A DNA stretch of 43,174 bases from an uncultured Candidatus Saccharibacteria bacterium (lineage in GTDB: Bacteria; Patescibacteriota; Saccharimonadia; Saccharimonadales; Saccharimonadaceae). Where the stretch lies: contig CAPNAV010000005.1 in the NCBI GenBank assembly GCA_948663575.1, forward strand, positions 1-43,174. Direction: 5' to 3'. Made by a program: the position numbers and the translations under genes. The first letter of the stretch is position 1; every line of letters begins with the position of its first letter. The notes beneath the pieces are model-generated. The model was not told the origin of the DNA, ran no database searches, and worked only from the letters and a program-made list of their open reading frames with translations. This document shows positions 1 to 7,464 of this stretch, one piece after another.

Positions 1-109
1 AGATGATGAGTGAAATAATTAAAATGAATAATTCCATACAGATATTATTATAACACAAAATGACTACAACTGCCGTTCTTTGGTATTAATTGAGGCGTAT
101 ACTATTGCG

Positions 110-1279
110 CTAATCAACCTGATCAATGCCATAGGATCTAGCATAACTGGCATGATCTTGGATGATTTTGCGATATTTCTTCATTAAATCGTCGCGTTTT
201 TCTAGTTTAGCGACATCCAAAGCGAGATGATAACGTGAGGCGCCATTAAGGCTAAGCATCTCGAACGGCGTGGTCGTGCTGCCTTGTTCCATGAAACCAT
301 GAACTTTGAGACGTCGCGCGTCGATGTAGTGTAACATAATTTGACGGAGAGTTTCGGGATAGCCATGGAAATTGGCGATAACGGGACGATTCTTTGTGAA
401 TAATTCGTCAAATTCGGATTGTTCGAGCTTGCGATCGGTGGTGCCGATGGCGTTATACGAAAGCGCGGAAATATTAACAAAACGAAAATGCTTTTCTGGC
501 ATGTCGGAACGGAGAAGCTCAATAGCGCCGAGCGCCTCACAAGAAACGATATCGCCAGCGCCAGCGAAGATGTAATCAGGAGATTCATCGGATGCAAACT
601 CGAGAATACTAGCTCCGCCGTTAGTAAACTGAGCATCAGCTTGGTGTGAGTCGATCCAACGAGGCTGGTCGGTCTTATTGAAAGTCGTTAAGTTTACAAC
701 ATTATTGGAATTCACCATATAGATAAAGGCGGCCTCAGCAGCTACATCGTCGATGGGAAAAAGGCAGTTGACGAAGTTGCTAGGATTAGCCAATAGAGCC
801 GAGATGAGCATTGGCGACTGATGGGTAAAACCATTATGATCCTGACGCCAGCAAGTGCTGGTCGAGAGAAGGTTGGCAGCAGGTACAGCAGGACGCCAAG
901 AGACATTGGCCGACTGCTGTAAGAATTTAATATGCTGCATAATCTGAGAAGCGACAATCGTAAAGAATGATTCATAGCTCGTCATAGCTGCAGGCTCGCC
1001 ATTCATAAGGTGACCTACCATGCAGGCAAAAAGAGCATTCTCGGAGAGCATCTCGACAATGCGACCATCGGGACTTTCTGGCATATCCCAAGATTCCCGA
1101 GGCAAACTCCAAGCGCGAGCGGAGACTTCATAAGTAGCATCGAGTTTATTGCTGGTAGTCTCGTCAGGAGAAAAAAGATAAAAATCCTTATGGTGTAACA
1201 TATAGCTCGCCATTACAGCGCCAATACGTTTAGCGGGCGAAAAACTATCGCGACCAGGGTGATCTACTTTGTCAATCAT
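110..1279 (-). CDS. xfp: Phosphoketolase, C-terminal half (separate polypeptide)
   Basis: This 389-residue protein carries the second half of a xylulose-5-phosphate/fructose-6-phosphate phosphoketolase, the enzyme that splits sugar phosphates into acetyl phosphate plus a triose or tetrose phosphate. Visible family motifs are SPDETTSNKL (residues 37-46), WRQDHNGFTHQ (144-154), FHGYP near 305 and EQGSTTTPFEML (331-342). They match the pyrimidine-binding and C-terminal domains of the usual ~800-residue enzyme. The start ATG overlaps the stop of the upstream half as ATGA. An AAAGGA ribosome binding site lies 8 nt before it, inside the upstream gene, so the split looks translated and coupled. The partner gene supplies the TPP pyrophosphate-binding domain. 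A single lost base could also explain the split, but the RBS favours a true two-subunit enzyme. Confidence 0.9.
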   Translation of the reverse strand: MIDKVDHPGRDSFSPAKRIGAVMASYMLHHKDFYLFSPDETTSNKLDATYEVSARAWSLPRESWDMPESPDGRIVEMLSENALFACMVGHLMNGEPAAMTSYESFFTIVASQIMQHIKFLQQSANVSWRPAVPAANLLSTSTCWRQDHNGFTHQSPMLISALLANPSNFVNCLFPIDDVAAEAAFIYMVNSNNVVNLTTFNKTDQPRWIDSHQADAQFTNGGASILEFASDESPDYIFAGAGDIVSCEALGAIELLRSDMPEKHFRFVNISALSYNAIGTTDRKLEQSEFDELFTKNRPVIANFHGYPETLRQIMLHYIDARRLKVHGFMEQGSTTTPFEMLSLNGASRYHLALDVAKLEKRDDLMKKYRKIIQDHASYARSYGIDQVD

Positions 1280-2379
1280 AATGTAAATCCTTTCTCGACG
1301 TCAAAAATTTCAGAAAAATCATAACCCTTAAGCCAATCGCTGAGGATTTTGAGCTCGTCTGGATCAGTTTTGGCGTTGGGGAGCGGAATCTGATGCGCCA
1401 AAAAGTTGCCAGCGACTTTCTTGCCGTGAACTTCTTTAGGCCCGGTCGCGCCTTTTTCGGTCTGTAAGATTAAGAACGGATGCTCGACTTTTTGAGATTC
1501 TCGCAATGTGCTTTGGAAGAGGTCTGGCGAATCGCCCTTGATCAAGAATGGAGTATAGCCAAAACCGCGAATGAGCTCTTTTAACTCGCGATCGGATTTG
1601 CGTCCATAGATGGTGGGGCCAGAAATCTTATAGCCATTGAGATGTAAGATGGGGATAACCAATCCATGATAAGCATGATTCCCTGCGACTTTGACGAGAT
1701 TAAGCGAGGCAAGGGCTGAGGCCGTTTCTAATTCCCCATCGCCCAGCATGACGGCAATGGTTTTTTCGGGATGTCCGAGACTTAGGCCATAGGCGGCACC
1801 TAAAGCATATCCTAATTCCCCGCCCTCACAGATGACGCCCGGAGTGATGGGGCTGGCATGAGACGGAAAGCCGCCCGGCCAAGAGAAATTCTTGCAAATA
1901 TAGGCGATACCGCGCTCGTCGCGAGTGGCTTTTTGGTCGACTTTTTCAAGATCGCCATCGATAAATAAGTTAGCCTGCAAGGCAGGAAAGCCGTGGCCCG
2001 GGCCAAGAATGAAATGGAAATTCTGACAGGTGCGCTCCTCGGCGGCGAGGTCGGCGGAGTTGGAATAGCCAGTACTAATCTTATTATTACCGACATCGAG
2101 CGAGGATGAATCAAGATCAGCAGAACGACGCGTCGAGGCAGCTGACGGAGAAATGTGTTCAGACTTCGAGCAGAAAAATGACTTTAAGTTTGCGTAAGCG
2201 ACATTAATACCGTGGCAAGTTCCCCAGTGGCCAAGCAGGCGAGGCTTGATATCATCGGCACTGAGAGGCTTTTCGAGAAGAAAATTACTTTGCAAAAAAA
2301 GCTGCGCCACAGTTAAATAGTCGCAAGCGCGAACGCGATGTGAGATTTGCTGATAAATATTACCTCCGGTACTGCTCAT
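1276..2379 (-). CDS. xfp: Phosphoketolase, N-terminal half (TPP-binding)
   Basis: This 367-residue protein is the N-terminal third to half of phosphoketolase. It shows KPRLLGHWGT near residue 45, the GPGHG motif (126-130), the phosphoketolase signature EGGELGY (185-191) and the TPP/Mg motif GDGE...N (213-227). Between the YANL motif and GPGHG there is an extra Ser/Asp/Asn-rich stretch of about 46 residues (71-116) that I do not know from typical phosphoketolases. The protein stops in the linker before the pyrimidine domain, which follows as a separate overlapping gene. The start ATG lies 6 nt after a TACAAT -10 box with no ribosome binding site, so the mRNA is probably leaderless. With phosphoketolase, the cell could gain acetyl phosphate, and so ATP, from pentose phosphates. 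Confidence 0.9.
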   Translation of the reverse strand: MSSTGGNIYQQISHRVRACDYLTVAQLFLQSNFLLEKPLSADDIKPRLLGHWGTCHGINVAYANLKSFFCSKSEHISPSAASTRRSADLDSSSLDVGNNKISTGYSNSADLAAEERTCQNFHFILGPGHGFPALQANLFIDGDLEKVDQKATRDERGIAYICKNFSWPGGFPSHASPITPGVICEGGELGYALGAAYGLSLGHPEKTIAVMLGDGELETASALASLNLVKVAGNHAYHGLVIPILHLNGYKISGPTIYGRKSDRELKELIRGFGYTPFLIKGDSPDLFQSTLRESQKVEHPFLILQTEKGATGPKEVHGKKVAGNFLAHQIPLPNAKTDPDELKILSDWLKGYDFSEIFDVEKGFTL

Positions 2380-2385
2380 ATTTAT

Positions 2386-2394
2386 ATTGTAGCA
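2386..2394 (-). promoter_or_regulatory. Extended -10 of the phosphoketolase genes, leaderless type
   Basis: On the minus strand TGC is followed by TACAAT (2391-2386), then 6 nt, then the ATG at 2379. Transcription would start at or next to the ATG. No purine-rich ribosome binding site precedes the gene. Confidence 0.6.
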
Positions 2395-2518
2395 CGGATC
2401 AGAGACTAGTGGAAGGAAAAGAGGTTGAGTTACCGCAAAGATGATCCGGGCGTGGCTTAGGACTTCGCGCTAATCCTGCGCTATGTGCTTTTAGTTGGGT
2501 AGCTTCATTTTTATTATT

Positions 2519-2688
2519 TTATTGGCACATTCTTCTGCTCAAGTTTTGTGATTTTGATTTTATGGAGTTTTGGACTTCGTGTTTTGAGGAGATGAGAGTT
2601 AAGATTTCATGAATTAGTGATTGGGTTCTATAATTTTGAGTTAAGAGTTGGGAGAGTTCTTGAGCTTGGCGTTTTAGCTTTTAGCCAT
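2519..2688 (-). pseudogene. Small coiled-coil-like gene broken by one base in an A run
   Basis: This lies in the 410-nt gap between grpE and phosphoketolase. A minus-strand frame of 53 sense codons (2680-2519) reads as a Gln/Leu/Ser-rich helical protein ending in RRMCQ, but it has no start codon. An ATG at 2688 begins Met-Ala-Lys and then goes out of frame in a run of four A (2682-2679). A fifth A, or a -1 slip, would give MAKKLKRQAQELSQ joined to the long frame, a 56-residue protein. A good promoter (TAGACA-17-TGCTACAAT) sits 28-60 nt upstream. I do not recognise the family. It could be a recent pseudogene, a sequencing error in the homopolymer, or a slip-decoded small gene. Confidence 0.4.
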
Positions 2689-2723
2689 CAAAAATCCGCA
2701 CTTTTATCTAAGAGGTTATTATC

Positions 2724-2752
2724 ATTGTAGCACACTTTTGTAATTTTGTCTA
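2724..2752 (-). promoter_or_regulatory. Promoter downstream of grpE
   Basis: Minus strand: TAGACA (2752-2747), 17-nt spacer, then TACAAT (2729-2724) preceded by TGC. It points into the 2.4-2.7 kb gap and would transcribe the broken small gene there, not phosphoketolase directly, which has its own -10 box. Confidence 0.5.
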
Positions 2753-2790
2753 GATGCTTAAATAAGGGCTCGCAGCTTCTAAGTTTCTGG

Positions 2791-3330
2791 CTATTTTCGG
2801 GAGGCGTGGCCTACTTTTACCATGGCAGCACGCAGAACTTCTTCGTTATAAAGATAGCCTGGGCGCAAGGTTTCAGTGATGATTTCTATATCTCCGTCGC
2901 TATCATCGACAGAAACTGCTTCGTGTAGGTCGGGATTAAATTCGACGCCAGCGCTCGAATCAATAGCTTTGAGACCGAGAGAGTCGAGTAGTTTTACAAA
3001 ATTTTTGGCGAGTGGGGCGAGTTGTTCTGGGTAGGCCGAAATAGCACGCTCCATATCATCAACTAATGGCAAGAACTTCTGTACGGTGACGAGCTTTGCC
3101 GCGGTCATAGCTTGGGCTTTTTGTAAATCCGACTGTTTGCGAAAATTCTCAAAATCAGCACGAGTGCGCTGGAGGTCGGCAATGAGTTCATTGATTTTGG
3201 CCTCGTCTTGCGAAACTACGGCTAGAGGCTCTTCGGGCATGGAATCCTGCAGCTCCCGAGAGAATTGCTCCATGCTATCATCTGGCGCGGCTTGGGTAGT
3301 TTGTGACTTTTCTTCTGAATGTTTTTTCAT
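2791..3330 (-). CDS. grpE: GrpE, nucleotide exchange factor of DnaK
   Basis: This 179-residue protein matches GrpE. It has a charged flexible N-terminus, a long helix (about residues 40-95, RTRADFENFRKQ region) and the C-terminal beta domain with NPDLHEAV and ETLRPGYLYNEEVLRAAMVKV-type GrpE signature residues near the end. GrpE dimers release ADP from DnaK in the cytoplasmic heat-shock refolding cycle. The gene follows hrcA after a 10-nt gap and has an AGGAGA ribosome binding site, so it is second in an hrcA-grpE operon. dnaK and dnaJ, which often follow, are not here, so the chaperone operon is split in this genome. Confidence 0.95.
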   Translation of the reverse strand: MKKHSEEKSQTTQAAPDDSMEQFSRELQDSMPEEPLAVVSQDEAKINELIADLQRTRADFENFRKQSDLQKAQAMTAAKLVTVQKFLPLVDDMERAISAYPEQLAPLAKNFVKLLDSLGLKAIDSSAGVEFNPDLHEAVSVDDSDGDIEIITETLRPGYLYNEEVLRAAMVKVGHASRK

Positions 3331-3340
3331 AATTCTCCTT

Positions 3341-4099
3341 TTATTTAAGCATTAACGCGGCTTCTAGCATATCGCCAGCATAACGAACTAAAGACATGAC
3401 GCGACTGTAATTCTGGCGAGTAGGACCGAGCGTACCGATGTAGCTCTTGTCGGAATACGGCGAGCGAAAACGACTAATAATCAGCGAGACCTGAGAAGTT
3501 TTGCCGATGGGATTTTCTTGACCAATAAAGATATTCAATGGCTGACCGGGAGCGGCTTCTCTAAGCCATGGTTCAAGATTATCTAATAGTTTTGCGACCG
3601 CGCGAACGCGTTGGGTATCTAAGAATTCAGGCTGAGTAAAAAGGCGAGCGATACCAGAAATATAAAGCTGATCGCCAATTGTGGCTAGGCCAAGGTTATC
3701 TGTCAACTCAACAAGCGAGTCAACTGCTCCACGAATAGCAGAATCGGCGCGCGTTTGAGAGGCGATGCGTACCTCAAGTACACGCATACCACGTTCGGAG
3801 GATGCATTATCATGCGGCAAGGCTTCTGGAGAAATCTTGGGATTGTTAAAAAGTTCTGATTGTTCGGCGATAGTATTAACGTAATAACGATAACCAGCAT
3901 CAGTAGGAACACGGCCAGCCGATGTATGTGGCTGAGCGATGTAGCCCATAGCTTCTAGCTGTGCCATCTCGGAGCGAATTGTAGCAGAGGAGATCTTGAA
4001 CAGCTTAGCAAGTGTAACGCTGCCAACTGGCGTAGCAACTTCTGCGTATTCTTCAATAATGGCAAAAAGGATACCTTCTTGGCGTTTGGTTAAAATCAT
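3341..4099 (-). CDS. hrcA: HrcA, heat-inducible transcription repressor
   Basis: This 252-residue protein matches HrcA, the repressor that binds CIRCE operators of chaperone genes. The N-terminal winged helix (about 1-75) contains KISSATIRSEMAQLE and the typical HTSAGRVPTDAGYRYYV stretch. The C-terminal part is shorter than in the common ~340-residue proteins, so part of the inserted dimerisation domain is reduced. A CIRCE-like dyad lies 18 nt upstream of its ATG and covers the -35 region, which indicates autoregulation. The -10 box TACAAT ends 6 nt before ATG, so the mRNA should be leaderless. grpE follows immediately. Confidence 0.93.
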   Translation of the reverse strand: MILTKRQEGILFAIIEEYAEVATPVGSVTLAKLFKISSATIRSEMAQLEAMGYIAQPHTSAGRVPTDAGYRYYVNTIAEQSELFNNPKISPEALPHDNASSERGMRVLEVRIASQTRADSAIRGAVDSLVELTDNLGLATIGDQLYISGIARLFTQPEFLDTQRVRAVAKLLDNLEPWLREAAPGQPLNIFIGQENPIGKTSQVSLIISRFRSPYSDKSYIGTLGPTRQNYSRVMSLVRYAGDMLEAALMLK

Positions 4100-4105
4100 G
4101 CTTTG

Positions 4106-4134
4106 ATTGTAACAAATTAGCAGTCATTTAGCAA
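4106..4134 (-). promoter_or_regulatory. hrcA promoter, leaderless type
   Basis: Minus strand: TTGCTA (4134-4129), 17 nt, TACAAT (4111-4106), 6 nt, ATG at 4099. The -35 hexamer sits in the spacer of the CIRCE-like dyad, so a bound repressor would block polymerase. Confidence 0.65.
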
Positions 4135-4143
4135 GACTGCCAA
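4117..4143. promoter_or_regulatory. CIRCE-like HrcA operator (variant arms)
   Basis: TTAGCAGTC (4117-4125), 9-nt spacer, GACTGCCAA (4135-4143). The known CIRCE consensus is TTAGCACTC-N9-GAGTGCTAA. Spacer length and outer bases match. The inner C-to-G change is mirrored in both arms, keeping the dyad, and one outer base pair is broken. Its place at the hrcA promoter fits autoregulation. Confidence 0.75.
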
Positions 4144-4187
4144 ATAGATTCCCCTCTGAGCTTTGTTGGACTTCTGGGACTAGATTC

Positions 4188-4196
4188 TGATATAAT
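4188..4196 (+). promoter_or_regulatory. Extended -10 of the adenylate-kinase-like gene
   Basis: TGATATAAT ends 9 nt before the ATG at 4206. No ribosome binding site is visible, so the transcript has at most about 3 nt of leader. Confidence 0.55.
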
Positions 4197-4205
4197 TTAT
4201 TCATT

Positions 4206-4844
4206 ATGGAACAACAAATTGAACAAATTAAGGCCTGGTTGGGAACTGGTAGCATTAATATTTTTGGGCTGCCAATGAGCGGAAAAGACACCGTAGGCGT
4301 ACAGTTGGCGGAAAAATTGGGGGCGAAATTTCTGTCATCGGGAATTATTATTAGAGCTATGGAACAGGCAACGAGCCAGACCTACACACATGATGGCAAC
4401 TTAATTCCGTCGAATATTTTTTATGAATGGGTGTTGCCGTATTTTGAGCGCGAGGAATTATGGAAATATCCATTAATCTTGTCGTCGATTGGGCGTTGGT
4501 CTGGAGAGGAAGAAGAAGTGATGTCTGTGGCAAGATCGAGTGGACATACGGTGCGTGCAGTAGTGGAGCTACAAATATCTGAGCAGGATGCAGTTGATCG
4601 CTGGGAGGCGGCCAAGCTGCTGGGTGACCGCGGCTTGCGCGCAGATGACGCTGATCCACAAATTTTTCAAAAAAGGATTTCTGAATATCATGAGAAAACA
4701 TTGCCAGTTATCCAACATTATCAAGAGTTAGGACTTCTTGTTCCGGTCCCGGCTAGCGCTCCGCGTGAGCAGGTTATGACGGACGTTATAGAGGCGCTGG
4801 CTAAGTTTGCGAGCCGCACGGGCAATTTCGTGCCGAAATTGTAG
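4206..4844 (+). CDS. Adenylate-kinase-like nucleoside monophosphate kinase
   Basis: This 212-residue protein has a P-loop GLPMSGKDT (21-29). Its C-terminal half reads GDRGLRADDAD...RISEYHEKTLPVIQHYQELGLL, the LID/Arg-finger and last-helix pattern of adenylate kinases. The core NMP-binding segment differs from the standard enzyme (it lacks the usual DMLR motif), so the exact nucleotide specificity is uncertain. It probably moves phosphate between NTP and a nucleoside monophosphate in the cytoplasm. The start at 4206 sits right behind an extended -10 box. The last 117 nt overlap antisense with the end of the lamin-tail protein gene on the other strand. Confidence 0.75.
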   Translation: MEQQIEQIKAWLGTGSINIFGLPMSGKDTVGVQLAEKLGAKFLSSGIIIRAMEQATSQTYTHDGNLIPSNIFYEWVLPYFEREELWKYPLILSSIGRWSGEEEEVMSVARSSGHTVRAVVELQISEQDAVDRWEAAKLLGDRGLRADDADPQIFQKRISEYHEKTLPVIQHYQELGLLVPVPASAPREQVMTDVIEALAKFASRTGNFVPKL

Positions 4845-6314
4845 CGTAATATAGCCTATTCCAGCAGTAACAATTAGCGCTACGATACCGAATGCAATGA
4901 ATATAGTTTTATCGGAACGCGTATTTGGAATTAGAGCATACTCGGCGCCAGTATTTTCGGTAGTAATTTTGCGACAACGATTGGTTTCGGGATTGCGTTC
5001 ATAGCCTTCGGCGCAAGGTTTTAGTTCCGTGGCAGTTTCGATGGTTTTACAACGGTTTGTGAGTGGATTAAGATACTTTCCTTCACCGCATTCTTTGACG
5101 GTAGTTGAGAGCGAAGTGACATTAACGCAGTTACCCGTGGCGGGATTAATTGCTTTGCCAAGTGGGCAAGTTTTAAACTCTTGGAATTCGTTTGAATGGC
5201 CTGGCGTCACGCTGTAAGTTTGCAACCATTTTTCTGTGCCATTTTCATCGAAAAACTTAGCATAAGACATTGATTTCTTCTGGCCGTTGGAATAGATTGC
5301 TTCATCTATGACTTCCAGATCTGCGTCAATAAGTTGAATAACATTGCTAGATGTAGGATTTTTAGTTAATGAAAACTTTCCATTTGGATAATAAGCGAAA
5401 TATCCGTCGGCGGAGATAGTTCCCTCGAGGTTATAGTCTTTATTCTTATATCGGAGAGTGCAACTGGAAAGTTCTATTTCAGCAGGGCTAGCATTATGGA
5501 GCTCAATGAATTGCTCGGTTTGACTCTCCGCGTAGTAAGAAAAAATCTCGGTAATTTCTAGGCCACGGCATTTTGCGGCAGGCTTTTCTTCTGATAATTC
5601 ATCCTCCGCGTCTTCTAGGTCTGGAGGAAGAACGAGAGAAGGTGATGATGGGTCGAAATTTGGGGTGTATTCCTCAACATGGATAAATTCACCTGTAATA
5701 AGATCTCGAACGAGCGTGGTGGGATTTGCGCTCTTGAAACTTTTGACACAATTTTCTTTGCCGGTCCAGCAAACGCTGTCGATAACTTCATCATCATAGA
5801 TAAGCTCGAGCGGACCAGTAGTCATGGCGAGACCAGTTGAATATATTGTGTCTGCGCTATCCTTCTCAGGAGATTTAGCATAGCGCATGAGGAGATACTC
5901 GCCGGCCATGAGTGTTCCCTCTGCGAATTGTATGAGTGTCGTTTGTTTGCCACTGCCATTAGTATAACGCAGGGAAAAACCGGCGAGCGAAATTGTAGCG
6001 TCGGATAGATTGCGGAGTTCGATGAGTTCGCCGACGTCGCTGACATCATCGATTTTATAACCAGGGTTAATGGCATGAATAATTAAACTAGTAGAAAACT
6101 CGTACGACTCATCTTCAGGATCGTCAGATTCATCGGGATTATCGGGGATTTCATTATCTGAGTCGTCAGTAAGATCTTCAGATATGTCTGAATTAGTAGT
6201 CTTTTCTGGACTAATAGCAATTGCTGACATAGGACCAACAAGTGAGCCTAGGCAGACAATCGACATGATAAAAACTGCTATTCTGGATTTTAAATTGGGT
6301 AAATTTTCTTTCAT
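4728..6314 (-). CDS. Membrane-anchored surface protein with two lamin-tail domains and Cys repeats
   Basis: The 528-residue protein starts with a signal peptide (about 1-33), then a very acidic Asp/Glu/Ser/Pro linker (39-73). Two lamin-tail-like beta domains follow (about 75-190 with ELIELRN..., and 250-355 with EQFIELHN...). Three tandem Cys units come next (about 381-455), pattern C-x2-G-x(3-4)-NP-x-T-x2-C: CPLGKAINPATGNC, CGEGKYLNPLTNRC, CAEGYERNPETNRC. One membrane helix lies near 475-495, and the tail is strongly basic and cytoplasmic. Lamin-tail domains occur in extracellular bacterial proteins, often beside nucleases or adhesins, but no catalytic domain is seen here. A surface or host-contact role is inference. 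The gene starts 6 nt after a TGCTATGCT box, so it is probably leaderless. Confidence 0.8.
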   Translation of the reverse strand: MKENLPNLKSRIAVFIMSIVCLGSLVGPMSAIAISPEKTTNSDISEDLTDDSDNEIPDNPDESDDPEDESYEFSTSLIIHAINPGYKIDDVSDVGELIELRNLSDATISLAGFSLRYTNGSGKQTTLIQFAEGTLMAGEYLLMRYAKSPEKDSADTIYSTGLAMTTGPLELIYDDEVIDSVCWTGKENCVKSFKSANPTTLVRDLITGEFIHVEEYTPNFDPSSPSLVLPPDLEDAEDELSEEKPAAKCRGLEITEIFSYYAESQTEQFIELHNASPAEIELSSCTLRYKNKDYNLEGTISADGYFAYYPNGKFSLTKNPTSSNVIQLIDADLEVIDEAIYSNGQKKSMSYAKFFDENGTEKWLQTYSVTPGHSNEFQEFKTCPLGKAINPATGNCVNVTSLSTTVKECGEGKYLNPLTNRCKTIETATELKPCAEGYERNPETNRCRKITTENTGAEYALIPNTRSDKTIFIAFGIVALIVTAGIGYITLQFRHEIARAARKLSQRLYNVRHNLLTRSASRDRNKKS

Positions 6315-6320
6315 GACGCC

Positions 6321-6329
6321 AGCATAGCA
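6321..6329 (-). promoter_or_regulatory. Extended -10 of the lamin-tail protein gene
   Basis: Minus strand TGCTATGCT, -10 hexamer at 6326-6321, then 6 nt, then ATG at 6314. The hexamer matches TATAAT at four of six positions, helped by the extended TG. Confidence 0.45.
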
Positions 6330-6476
6330 TACTCACAAAACTTTTACCAAGCATAGGCACGATGTTTTTTGCAAAAAAGTTATTTTGTTGTATTTCTTGA
6401 AAAATGGCCCCCTTGTAGCGTAGCATAGTTTTCTGAAATATTACAAGCACATCAGTTATAAAACTTATTATTGTTA

Positions 6477-6485
6477 TGCTATAAT
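6477..6485 (+). promoter_or_regulatory. Extended -10 of the 6492-8829 operon, leaderless type
   Basis: TGCTATAAT ends at 6485, exactly 6 nt before the ATG at 6492. This site also decides the start: an ATG at 6471 lies upstream of the -10 and cannot be used from this promoter. Confidence 0.6.
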
Positions 6486-6491
6486 GGTATT

Positions 6492-7184
6492 ATGGATATG
6501 GTAATTCCATTTAGCGAGGTGTTTTTAGCGGCTGTAATTCATGCTACATTACAGTTGGGGCTTGGTGCGCTTTTGTTGCTTTACCATGCTAGCCTTGGTA
6601 AACATATTCGTAAAAAGACACGTGGATTAGTGAATTGTTATATTGCCGGAATTGGCACTTTAGTGATTTTGGCGATTTGCGCGGTTTGTTTTATAATGGA
6701 CCGATATTTTGGTAAAGCGCTTTATGTTGAGGAATTATTTATAGTCGTGGGGATGCTAGTAGCCCTAGCAGTTGCAGCGTGGGCAATTTATTACCGACGC
6801 GGTAAAAGTACAGAGCTTTGGTTGCCACGAATAGTAGCAAGATTTATCGATAGACGTGCAAAAAATACAAATAGTGGAACGGAGGCATTTTCGCTAGGAA
6901 TGTTGACAAGTTTAGCAGAAATGCCTTTTACGCTGGTTTTGGTGGTAGTAGCAGCAAATAGCATATTAAAACTGCCGTTGTCTCACCAAATTATTGCAGC
7001 GGTTATGTATACTGTGGTTTCGTTGGTGCCGCTCGTGGTGCTGCGTATTGCCATTCGACGAGGAAATACTGTAGTTGACATACAAAGATGGCGCGTAAAA
7101 AATAAAGCTTTTTTGAGGGTGATCACCGGAGTAGGATTCTTAGTATTAGGTTTTTTTGTGTTTGCTTTTGAGGTACTAGGATGA
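6492..7184 (+). CDS. Polytopic membrane protein of unknown function
   Basis: Starting at the ATG at 6492, this is a 230-residue protein with about six hydrophobic segments. The first is near the N-terminus (EVFLAAVIHATLQLG), followed by segments near 45-65, 75-95, 135-160, 170-190 and 205-230. Basic residues lie in the loops (YRRGKSTE, ARFIDRRAK). The layout, with a repeated 'aliphatic-Gly' pattern, resembles small transporter or GAP-like families, but I cannot assign one. The stop overlaps the next start as ATGA, so it is translationally coupled to the ATP-cone-like gene and probably to the flavoprotein behind it. Confidence 0.65.
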   Translation: MDMVIPFSEVFLAAVIHATLQLGLGALLLLYHASLGKHIRKKTRGLVNCYIAGIGTLVILAICAVCFIMDRYFGKALYVEELFIVVGMLVALAVAAWAIYYRRGKSTELWLPRIVARFIDRRAKNTNSGTEAFSLGMLTSLAEMPFTLVLVVVAANSILKLPLSHQIIAAVMYTVVSLVPLVVLRIAIRRGNTVVDIQRWRVKNKAFLRVITGVGFLVLGFFVFAFEVLG

Positions 7185-7447
7185 AAAGACAGAGCCGACA
7201 GAATAAGCCCCAGGTTTTTAGTGAAGAAGATGTAAAGGTTGACATACTAAACACCGCGAAATCAATCAACATGCCTCCTGGAACAGCAGAGTCGATTGCA
7301 GAAAAAACCACAAAAGAAGTAGCAAAATGGGTAATAGGAAGAAAAATTATTACTGACGATGATTTAAATATGAGAATCGCTAAAGAATTGCAAAAGTATA
7401 GTCGAGATTTGGCTTATGTTTATCAAAATCGTGGTAGAATAATATAA
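7181..7447 (+). CDS. Small ATP-cone-like protein
   Basis: This 88-residue soluble protein has a basic N-terminus (KRQSRQNK). The rest follows the pattern of an ATP-cone domain, the nucleotide-sensing module of ribonucleotide reductases and NrdR: hydrophobic start VDILNTAKSI, a middle helix ESIAEKTTKEVAKWV, and an end LQKYSRDLAYVYQNRGRI. The match is by pattern only. No zinc ribbon is present, so it is not NrdR. It overlaps the upstream membrane protein gene by 4 nt, and the flavoprotein begins 17 nt downstream. A role as a nucleotide-responsive partner of the operon is speculation. Confidence 0.5.
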   Translation: MKRQSRQNKPQVFSEEDVKVDILNTAKSINMPPGTAESIAEKTTKEVAKWVIGRKIITDDDLNMRIAKELQKYSRDLAYVYQNRGRII

Positions 7448-7464
7448 ACAGGGTTGGGAAATTA

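Noticed and set aside
1276..1280. TGA at the phosphoketolase junction read as a sense codon (recoded genetic code)
   Set aside because: The second half is in a different frame, so recoding would not join them. TGA also ends other intact genes, for example the SNF2 helicase.
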